This document shows positions 14,124-20,639 of a stretch of 23,783 nt of DNA, piece by piece. Origin of the DNA: Ruminococcus sp. (GTDB lineage Bacteria > Bacillota > Clostridia > Oscillospirales > Acutalibacteraceae); the NCBI GenBank assembly GCA_017380355.1, contig JAFOED010000055.1, positions 1 to 23,783 on the forward strand. The letters run 5' to 3'. A program made the position numbers and the translations under genes. The notes under the pieces are model-generated. The model saw nothing but the letters and a program-made list of their open reading frames with translations, was not told the DNA's origin and searched no databases. Positions within the stretch are counted from its first letter, which is position 1; each line of letters begins with the position of its first letter.

Positions 14124-14921
14124 ATGAAAAAGAGAAATATTATTTGCTTTATCATTTTGGTGCTATCTATTATTGCTTTTGTTACATACGATCAATACAG
14201 AGAAAAAACTGACGATGTCATTGCGCCGGTTATTACAGCAGATAGCGACACTATTACAGGTAGCGTTAAAATTACAGACGAAGAGCTCCTTTCAGGTATG
14301 AAAGCATATGACGAAATATCAGGTGATGTAAGTGACACTCTTATTATTGAGAAAAAGTCCGATTTTATCAAGGAAAACGAGAGACTTATTTCATATGTAG
14401 CTATTGACGAAAGTATGAATGTCGGAAGATATGAACGAACACTTATTTATGATGACTACTCTGAACCAAAATTCGTGCTCAGCAAACCCTTGAGTTATGT
14501 TGTCGGCACAAGAATCGATATACTGGAAAACATAAGTGCTGAAAGTTCACTGGACGGAGATATTTCACAACAAATCAGATATGGTCTTGATTCTGTTATT
14601 GATAATATGAAAGTTGGCAAATATCCTGTAGAGTTCAGAGTAACTGACAGTTGCGGTAACACCTCATATCTCAACACAGAAATAGAGATATATGACAGCT
14701 CCTATTCAGGTATTAAAGTAGAGTTACATAAATATCTGACATACATTCCAAAAGGAGCCAGATTTAACAAGCTAGCTTACTACAAAAGTTCAAATATTGA
14801 AGGTAATGTATACGCCGTTTCAACTGTAAATACTAAAGTTGCTGGAACCTACTATGTAGATTACTATGTCAACGGAGTAAATGCTAAAGGCAAGAGTCGT
14901 CTTATAGTTGTTGTATATTGA
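14124..14921 (+). CDS. Membrane-anchored bacterial Ig-like (DUF5011/HYR-type) protein
   Basis: This 265-residue protein starts behind CAAGGAG. A single N-terminal hydrophobic helix (6-22) without a clear cleavage site suggests a membrane anchor with the rest outside the cell. The ectodomain looks like two Ig-like domains of the DUF5011/HYR kind: APVITADSD onwards (about 33-110), with VAIDESMNVGRYERTL at the end, and EPKFVLSKPLS onwards (about 113-190), with GKYPVEFRVTDSCGNTS. A third less typical segment (195-265) ends in TYYVDYYVNGVNAKGKSRLIVVVY. It lies 96 bases before the first Wzz-kinase gene, in the same direction, with no clear terminator between. It may be a surface component tied to the exopolysaccharide module; its function is not known. 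Confidence 0.78.
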   Translation: MKKRNIICFIILVLSIIAFVTYDQYREKTDDVIAPVITADSDTITGSVKITDEELLSGMKAYDEISGDVSDTLIIEKKSDFIKENERLISYVAIDESMNVGRYERTLIYDDYSEPKFVLSKPLSYVVGTRIDILENISAESSLDGDISQQIRYGLDSVIDNMKVGKYPVEFRVTDSCGNTSYLNTEIEIYDSSYSGIKVELHKYLTYIPKGARFNKLAYYKSSNIEGNVYAVSTVNTKVAGTYYVDYYVNGVNAKGKSRLIVVVY

Positions 14922-14946
14922 TTGAAATTTACTAGTATATTAACAA

Positions 14947-15000
14947 AGAGTGAGCAAAAACAGCCCCTCAAAAATTGATAAGGATATGCTGACTCACTCT
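14947..15000 (+). promoter_or_regulatory. Long-loop stem before the pseudokinase gene
   Basis: AGAGTGAG (14947-14954) pairs perfectly with CTCACTCT (14993-15000). An inner CAGC/GCTG pairing is possible. The stem ends three bases before the AAGGAAGG ribosome binding site and has no T-run after it, so it looks like a leader structure and not a terminator. Confidence 0.5.
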
Positions 15001-15017
15001 AAAGGAAGGCTAAAACT

Positions 15018-16550
15018 ATGTTTGAAACAAACAACGCAAAAACAACTGATAGAATATATTGCGTAGTACGAGATGTTCTTAAAAACTGGCAAGGTATAAT
15101 TTGTATAGCAATTTCTGCTGTTTTGATTACATACATAGTCGTTTCATTGTGTTACACCCCTGCATATACATCGCGATGCACTATGGTTATCTCCGCCAAG
15201 GAAAACAGTACAGGTGCATACACCAATGTCACAGAAACAGAGAAGCTTACAAACACTATAAAAGCTGTTATTGATAGTAGTATTTTGAAAAAATTAACAG
15301 CTGAAAAAATCGGCGAAAGTAGCTTTAACGCTACAATCAACGTAGATGTTGTTCAAAACACAAATTTACTTGAGGTATCCATCACAAGTCCAAGCCCTCT
15401 GACTTCTTTTAAACTGCTTAACGCTTCTCTGGAGCTCTATCCGGAAGTTTCAAAAGATGTATTAGGCAAAATTGTAATTCATATATTCGAGGAGCCAAAC
15501 TTTCCCTCCTCACCTTCCAATGCATTCATTTACAAAGAATCCATATGGTACGCTTTTATGTTTTCTATTCTGATATTTGCAGCAGCTGTTTCTATGTGCT
15601 CTCTGTATTCAGGCACTGTAAAAAGTGAATGGGAAATATCAGACACACTCGATGCGAAACTGCTTGGTGTGTTGTATCACGAATCAACTTACAGAAATTT
15701 CAGAGCACGATTACATAACAAAAAGAAACAACTGCTGGTTGGAGCACCTTCGGTTAGTTTTGCCTTTAGTGAAACCATTAAAAAAATATGCACTAATATT
15801 ATACATTTTCACAAAAAGAATGGTGGCAATACAATTTTGATTACTTCCTACGATAAGAATGAAGGCAAGTCTATCGTGTCTGCTAATTTAGCCACCGCTC
15901 TTACTAAACGTAAAAATAGTGTCCTGTTGATTTCGGGCGGAGAGTCCTCTTCACAATTACTGAAAACACTTAATATCACTATTACAGACGAATACTTCGA
16001 GTATACGGTTGATAATTTATCCGATATGATATATAGAAAAGAAAGTTCTCTGCTCAGCATTTTAGCGATACCGGATAATAAAAGAAAGTTGTTGAATTTT
16101 TCGACTTATCACATAGCCAATAAATTCAGTGATTTCATAGAATGGGCGAAGAATAATTATGACTACGTTATAATTGATGGCAGTAGTGCTCATGGCAACT
16201 CAAACACTGAATACTATGCAAAAATATCAGATTTTTCTCTGTTGGTAGTAAAACAAAACCATTCGAAAATTACACACATCAATGATACTATTGATATGCT
16301 AAATCGCTACTCAAGTGGTGTTTCAGGAATAGTATTTAATGATGTGTATTCGTCAATTGCTGTTATCAATTCAAGCTATCACAGCTACGGCAAATACAGT
16401 AGTTACGGAAAATACGGCAGCTATGGTAAATACGGCAGATACGGTAAATATGGAAAATATGGCAGTTACGGCAAATACGGTGCTTACGACAATTACGCGA
16501 GCACCGAGATTTCCGATAGCAGTAAGGAGGGTGAAAATGAACTCAACTGA
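15018..16550 (+). CDS. Wzz-BY-kinase fusion with degenerate active site and tyrosine-rich tail (predicted pseudokinase)
   Basis: This 510-residue polysaccharide co-polymerase/kinase fusion has an N-terminal Wzz domain (about 15-165) between membrane helices 27-45 and 177-197, and a C-terminal P-loop domain of the bacterial tyrosine kinase (BY-kinase) family (about 245-450). Catalytic signatures are damaged. Walker A reads SYDKNEGKS (277-285), keeping Lys284 but with Asn where Gly is usual. Walker A', normally hhhhDxDxR, reads LLISGGESS (303-311) and lacks both Asp and Arg. Walker B reads IIDGSS with the proline lost. The oligomerisation motif ExxRxxR reads ETIKKIC. The tail (454-493) has Tyr at every third position. 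It is probably a catalytically dead phosphorylation substrate or regulator. It overlaps the next gene by 14 bases. Confidence 0.88.
   Translation: MFETNNAKTTDRIYCVVRDVLKNWQGIICIAISAVLITYIVVSLCYTPAYTSRCTMVISAKENSTGAYTNVTETEKLTNTIKAVIDSSILKKLTAEKIGESSFNATINVDVVQNTNLLEVSITSPSPLTSFKLLNASLELYPEVSKDVLGKIVIHIFEEPNFPSSPSNAFIYKESIWYAFMFSILIFAAAVSMCSLYSGTVKSEWEISDTLDAKLLGVLYHESTYRNFRARLHNKKKQLLVGAPSVSFAFSETIKKICTNIIHFHKKNGGNTILITSYDKNEGKSIVSANLATALTKRKNSVLLISGGESSSQLLKTLNITITDEYFEYTVDNLSDMIYRKESSLLSILAIPDNKRKLLNFSTYHIANKFSDFIEWAKNNYDYVIIDGSSAHGNSNTEYYAKISDFSLLVVKQNHSKITHINDTIDMLNRYSSGVSGIVFNDVYSSIAVINSSYHSYGKYSSYGKYGSYGKYGRYGKYGKYGSYGKYGAYDNYASTEISDSSKEGENELN
16377..16496 (+). repeat. Nine-base repeat encoding a YGK/YGS tyrosine tail
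   Basis: About 13 copies of a TAYGGNAAR-like nine-base unit encode Tyr at residues 454, 457, 460 and every third residue to 493, 14 in all, mostly as YGK, YGS, YGR or YGA triplets. Streptococcus pneumoniae CpsD has a shorter YGX repeat that is autophosphorylated. The repeat could change length by slippage. Confidence 0.9.
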
Positions 16551-17910
16551 AACTACAAAGAATAACAATGGAGAATCCTTTGAGCAATTCAGTTTTTTTA
16601 TAAGATATTTTAAAAGCCTTCCTAAAATGTGGCCTTTGGTTGTAATTCCGATAATTGTGTGTGTGTTGATAATCTTGCTTGTCGCAAATCATAATTATGT
16701 ACCAATGTATACAGCTTCTACAACTTTTACTGTTAACATTAAAGACGAACAAGTTATCAGCAATCAAACGGCTTTTTATGATAATGTCGCCGCAGAACAA
16801 ATGGCTCAGACCTTCCCATATATATTGACAAGTAATCTTCTTCAGAGAAGAGTAGCAGCTGATTTAGGTACAGCTCTTACTTCTTCTATTAATGCAAGTG
16901 TTGTTGAAAACACAAATCTGCTTACTCTTTCAGTAAGTGATCCGGATCCCCAAAAAGCTTACGACACTTTAAATGCGGTTATTAAAAACTACCCACCTAT
17001 TTCTGAACCTATTGTTGGTAAAGTCACCTTAAACATCCTTGATGAAACCGGAGTTCCAACTACGCCGGATAACCCCAAAATTTTTCACCAGCAAATATTA
17101 TGCGGTTTTCTGCTTGGCTTAATTATAGCCTTTATGTGGACTTTACTGGTCTTTTCTATTAATAGAACAGTTGCATCTGAAAATGATATTAAAAAGGAGT
17201 TTGGTCTTGACAGTCTGGGTAGTATACCTAAAATAAAAAACAAAAAGCGCTCATCAAAAATATACAGATATCATCTTATCACAGATTCTGATATGACGCA
17301 GGTGTTGGGCGAATCTTTCAGAAAAACAAGAAACAAGATTGAATATATAGCACATCAGCAAAAAATCAAAAAAATACTTATAACAAGTGCTTCAGCAGGT
17401 GAAGGAAAGAGTATGTTTTCTGCAAACTTGTCTATTTCACTTGCACAAGCCGGAAACAAGGTCACCCTTATCGACTGCGATGTCAGACATCCAACCGGAC
17501 GAATGATTTTTAAAATAGATCCGGGTTACGGTTTATCTGATTATCTTAAAGGGGATTTAAGTATGGAGGAATATATTGAGAGTTCGAAAACCGATATATT
17601 AAGCAAAGGCGAACACCTGACTTTCTTTGCAGGAGGATCAGCTGTCTCGGACGGTACCGCCTTACTCTCTTCGCAAAAAATGGATAAACTTATCGAATAC
17701 GCTGAAAAGGAATCTGACTATGTAATACTTGATAGTGCACCGGTCGGTATTCTTACCGACTCTGTTGTTCTCTCAAAAAATGTCGATGCGTCAATCCTGA
17801 TTATCAAAAATGATTTTTCTCGTGTTGATATTATCAATGATGCTATTGAACATTTGTGTGAAAATGATATTCAGATTATCGGAGCTGTTTTTAACACAGC
17901 AAATAACTAA
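16537..17910 (+). CDS. Wzz-BY-kinase fusion, catalytically intact, no tyrosine tail
   Basis: This 457-residue co-polymerase and tyrosine kinase for exopolysaccharide chain-length control is fused in one chain, as in proteobacterial Wzc, where Firmicutes usually split it into CpsC and CpsD. The start at 16537 is chosen because AAGGAGG lies six bases upstream; the frame is open further back only within the preceding gene. The Wzz domain (about 20-180) lies between helices 33-50 and 187-207. Kinase motifs are intact: E259SFRKTR, Walker A SASAGEGKS (284-292, Lys291), Walker A' LIDCDVR (311-317) and Walker B VILDSAP (396-402). The protein stops at VFNTANN with no tyrosine cluster. It is a tandem paralogue of the preceding protein: residues 122-179 align without a gap to 111-168 of that protein. 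Confidence 0.92.
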   Translation: MNSTETTKNNNGESFEQFSFFIRYFKSLPKMWPLVVIPIIVCVLIILLVANHNYVPMYTASTTFTVNIKDEQVISNQTAFYDNVAAEQMAQTFPYILTSNLLQRRVAADLGTALTSSINASVVENTNLLTLSVSDPDPQKAYDTLNAVIKNYPPISEPIVGKVTLNILDETGVPTTPDNPKIFHQQILCGFLLGLIIAFMWTLLVFSINRTVASENDIKKEFGLDSLGSIPKIKNKKRSSKIYRYHLITDSDMTQVLGESFRKTRNKIEYIAHQQKIKKILITSASAGEGKSMFSANLSISLAQAGNKVTLIDCDVRHPTGRMIFKIDPGYGLSDYLKGDLSMEEYIESSKTDILSKGEHLTFFAGGSAVSDGTALLSSQKMDKLIEYAEKESDYVILDSAPVGILTDSVVLSKNVDASILIIKNDFSRVDIINDAIEHLCENDIQIIGAVFNTANN

Positions 17911-17931
17911 ACTATTTCAGGACCAACTAAG

Positions 17932-18645
17932 ATGATTGATATACACTGTCATATACTTCCTCAGTTTGATGATGGAGCTAGAAGCCTGGACGAAGCCTTA
18001 GAGATGGCTGTTTTAGCACATAAAAGTAAAGTCAATACTATCGTCGCTACTCCACATTGTAACGTACCGGGTGAGGAAAACAACTATTACGACGATAACT
18101 ACAAAAAAACATTTTGTAAACTTAGCGAAGCTTTAGCTGAAAACTCTATTCCAGTAAGGTTGATTCCCGGCATGGAGGTTTTCGTGACTTTCGATTTGCC
18201 AAATCTTATAAAAGATGGGAAAGTCACAACCATTAACCACAGCCGCTACATTCTTTGTGAGTTTGGCTTTTCAGAAGACCCTGAATTTATCGAACTTATG
18301 ATAAAACGCATAAAAGAACTCGGTCTAGTTCCGGTTATCGCCCATCCCGAGCGTTATGAAATCGTAAAATATGACCTTGATTTTGCGAAAGCAATGGTTG
18401 AGGCCGGTGGTTTATTGCAGGTAAACAAAGGTAGTTTCAAGCAAGCTTTCGGTCGTACAGCACAAAAATGCGCCTACGAACTGTTAAGCGAAAATCTTGT
18501 CAGCGCCATAGCCAGCGATGCACATTATAGTACATTCCGTACTCCATTTATGCTTGATGTAAAAAAAGAGCTCGAAAGCATCTGCGATACAAAAACACTC
18601 TTTACAGATAACCCTTTTAAAATTTGCTCGGATATTATAATCTAA
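17932..18645 (+). CDS. cpsB: CpsB/CapC-type PHP-family protein tyrosine phosphatase
   Basis: This 237-residue manganese-dependent phosphatase removes phosphate from BY-kinase tyrosine tails. The metal ligands of the PHP fold are visible: His5 and His7 (DIHCHILP), Asp14 (DDG), His42 (TPHCN), Glu82 (GMEVF), Glu110, His138 (AHPER), and Asp196 and His198 (SDAH). The length is normal for CpsB. It starts 21 bases after the kinase gene with a modest AGGA site nine bases upstream, so it is in the same operon. It would reset phosphorylation of the tyrosine tail carried by the first paralogue. No glycosyltransferase, flippase or polymerase gene follows before the convergent terminator. Confidence 0.93.
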   Translation: MIDIHCHILPQFDDGARSLDEALEMAVLAHKSKVNTIVATPHCNVPGEENNYYDDNYKKTFCKLSEALAENSIPVRLIPGMEVFVTFDLPNLIKDGKVTTINHSRYILCEFGFSEDPEFIELMIKRIKELGLVPVIAHPERYEIVKYDLDFAKAMVEAGGLLQVNKGSFKQAFGRTAQKCAYELLSENLVSAIASDAHYSTFRTPFMLDVKKELESICDTKTLFTDNPFKICSDIII

Positions 18646-18647
18646 AA

Positions 18648-18679
18648 ATACCCTGTTAGGATTTTTCCTGACAGGGTAT
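18648..18679. terminator. Intrinsic terminator between convergent genes
   Basis: A fourteen-pair stem, ATACCCTGTTAGGA/TCCTGACAGGGTAT with one G-T pair, around four T. On the minus strand it is followed by TTTT, so it fits best as the terminator of the signal peptidase-like gene; it may also stop the cpsB transcript. Confidence 0.88.
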
Positions 18680-18681
18680 TA

Positions 18682-19170
18682 CTATTTATAAAACTTATAT
18701 TTGATTTTACGCAAAAATCTACTCAATGCAAAATATGTTTTCATTGCAAAATACCTGAATTTTATATTTCTAATCCATATCTTGCTATAAAATTTCCAAA
18801 TAAAAGTTGATGTATCTTTCCACTTTCGTCTTCGCTTATATTTTGTTACAACTCCCTTGACACAGCTATATGGCACAGGACCCTCAATCACAGACTGAGC
18901 ATCACCAACAAAGTATAAATCATCGCCATCTACTTTATAAACTCTGTGCAAAATATAATCACCATTACTTCTTACATATAAAGCGATATCCCCTTTGCTA
19001 AGCTTGTTTTCAGGCTTTTCAAGATAGACCCATGATTTATTGCTAATCAGAAAAGGAGCCATACTGGAGCCTGTGACAACAGAAGACACACCTTTGCCCT
19101 TAGAGATAATAGAGCATAAGGCGTTCATATATTCAGCTGTATCAATTTCTCTTAACGGTTTATCCCTCAT
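18682..19170 (-). CDS. S24/S26-family signal peptidase-like protein (SipW-type Ser-His)
   Basis: This 162-residue protein has the S26 peptidase core: Ser36 in TGSSMAPFL as nucleophile, then KGDIALY (59-65) and YILHRVYKV (72-80). His75 takes the general-base position, as in SipW/ER-type enzymes that use Ser-His in place of Ser-Lys. FVGDAQ (87-92) is the usual later box. No clear membrane helix flanks the core. The C-terminus (111-162) is strongly basic and aromatic, which could bind the membrane or an acidic partner. It follows the nucleotidyltransferase-like gene by 33 bases in the same direction. It is probably a specialised processing peptidase, not the housekeeping signal peptidase; its substrate is unknown. 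Confidence 0.82.
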   Translation of the reverse strand: MRDKPLREIDTAEYMNALCSIISKGKGVSSVVTGSSMAPFLISNKSWVYLEKPENKLSKGDIALYVRSNGDYILHRVYKVDGDDLYFVGDAQSVIEGPVPYSCVKGVVTKYKRRRKWKDTSTFIWKFYSKIWIRNIKFRYFAMKTYFALSRFLRKIKYKFYK

Positions 19171-19203
19171 CTTATCACCACTGTTTTAGTAAAGCACCCA
19201 CAT

Positions 19204-20421
19204 CTATGGCGTATTATTTTTAATCTTATAGATTTCAAACAGTTTGCTTCGCTTTTTGCCTATGTGCATAGATTCAATAACAACACTGACTTTATGACGC
19301 TCTTTACCTAACAGCTGAACTAGAATTCTATGTATCCACGCAACCGGTAATAAAACAGGATATTTCTTTGCATAAGAATATCTTTCAGTCAGATTCTTTC
19401 TGGAATGAAAAATCGTCTTTAAAATCCCGTTTTTCTCATTTCTTAGCATCGAGAAAGAAAATGCGCCACTCAATATGTGCGCGTCAGAAGCTCTGCCATA
19501 TATCCCACTTGAAAGGACATCATCAAGCAATAGAGTTTCGTCTATTTCTATTTTACTCCAATTTTTGTTGCTTTGGAATCGTTCTATATCTTTACAAAGA
19601 TAATTCTTACCAATCTTGAATATTGCAGCAGCATAATACTGAGCATTTACACTCACACAGCCTGAGTACAGTTTATCCCAATCAATATAATCTTCATATT
19701 TACCAGAAAAGAGAATTATGTCGCAAAACTGCCGTATTCCGACACCGCTACTTGTAAAATGCTTCAGACTATGCAAAATAAGGTATAGTAAGTTCTCGGT
19801 ATAATTGAAAGTCCTGATGTCAACAGAGTTGATATTTATTAAGACTCCATTATCATAAACATTACTGAACAAATCATTGTAGCTTTTATAAAAGCTTTCG
19901 TCATGAACAAATAACTTTTTATGTAATTCAATATTTAGCTGCTGGTCGTTTCTGAAAGTAAGGTGATCTTCACAATTATTAACAGTATCATCTGGTAAAA
20001 ATCCGTTATCGTTCAAAACCTTAACACATGTTTGGAAATCTCCGTCAGACACCAGTATGTCTTCATCAGACGATATACGCAAATCGGGTTTCGGATAAAC
20101 AAAACTGCAAACAATCCCTTTGAATATCATCGGACTGATATTTTCAGCTTCGAAATCTTTATACAAGCTGAGGATACACTCAGTTTTCTCGATTTGTCTG
20201 TAAAACAAAAAACGAACCCTGCTTTTCACTTCATTAAGATTGCTTTTGTCATAAGGATATGTAGCATACAATTTGTCAAATATCAGCGGTAAAAGTTTGT
20301 GTTTTTCTGCCAAATTAAAAAGCTCAACATACTCTGATAAAGATATAGGTGATTTCACGTCGAATTCTCGGTTGTTGATGGCTGCATTCAGTACATCTAG
20401 AAACAACAAATTGATTGACAC
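19204..20421 (-). CDS. Uncharacterised nucleotidyltransferase-family protein (NTP_transf_5-like)
   Basis: This protein is 405 residues from the GTG at 20421, which I prefer because AGGGTGGTG lies five bases upstream; the frame also reaches a TTG at 20448. It matches what I know of the NTP_transf_5 family: a helical N-terminal part with HKLLPLIFDKL, then FKGIVCSFVYPKPDLR followed by the acidic SSDEDILV, the probable metal/nucleotide-binding site. LNIELHKKL and a histidine-containing helix LILHSLKHF come later. Members occur with S26-type peptidases, kinases and PqqD-like proteins in peptide-modification or surface-polymer clusters. Here only the peptidase neighbour is present. The reaction and substrate are unknown. 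Confidence 0.78.
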   Translation of the reverse strand: MSINLLFLDVLNAAINNREFDVKSPISLSEYVELFNLAEKHKLLPLIFDKLYATYPYDKSNLNEVKSRVRFLFYRQIEKTECILSLYKDFEAENISPMIFKGIVCSFVYPKPDLRISSDEDILVSDGDFQTCVKVLNDNGFLPDDTVNNCEDHLTFRNDQQLNIELHKKLFVHDESFYKSYNDLFSNVYDNGVLININSVDIRTFNYTENLLYLILHSLKHFTSSGVGIRQFCDIILFSGKYEDYIDWDKLYSGCVSVNAQYYAAAIFKIGKNYLCKDIERFQSNKNWSKIEIDETLLLDDVLSSGIYGRASDAHILSGAFSFSMLRNEKNGILKTIFHSRKNLTERYSYAKKYPVLLPVAWIHRILVQLLGKERHKVSVVIESMHIGKKRSKLFEIYKIKNNTP

Positions 20422-20465
20422 AAAATCACCACCCTGATTTATTTGCAAAGCAAATTAATAATATT

Positions 20466-20493
20466 ATTATAATACTATGATGTTAAAAATCAA
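20466..20493 (-). promoter_or_regulatory. Promoter of the nucleotidyltransferase-peptidase unit
   Basis: On the minus strand TTGATT (20493-20488), a 16-base spacer and TATAAT (20471-20466). Confidence 0.65.
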
Positions 20494-20524
20494 GCATTTA
20501 AAAACACAATCCAGTAAAAACTAA

Positions 20525-20555
20525 CCCCTGTTGCAGTACAAGCGTACAACAGGGG
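20525..20555 (-). terminator. Intrinsic terminator after the GH20 gene
   Basis: The stem CCCCTGTTG/CAACAGGGG has an inner GTAC/GTAC pairing; on the minus strand it is followed by TTAGTTTTT. It lies about 85 bases after the stop codon. The plus-strand side is also T-rich. Confidence 0.8.
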
Positions 20556-20639
20556 GCGTTTTTATTTATATTTGTTTTCGAAAATATTTGTCAAACTATA
20601 CACAGCTATTAATCTGTGCGTTTCAACCAAATCTCGTAA

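Noticed and set aside
16377..16496. The nine-base repeats as a CRISPR or mobile repeat.
   Set aside because: The unit is too short, has no spacers and stays in frame with the coding sequence.
16339..16536. Long N-terminal extension of the intact kinase.
   Set aside because: It is an out-of-frame reading of the tyrosine repeat in the preceding gene; the AAGGAGG site fixes the start at 16537.
16371..16568. Minus-strand frame through the YGK repeat.
   Set aside because: It is only the shadow of a nine-base repeat, with a low-complexity product and no start signals.
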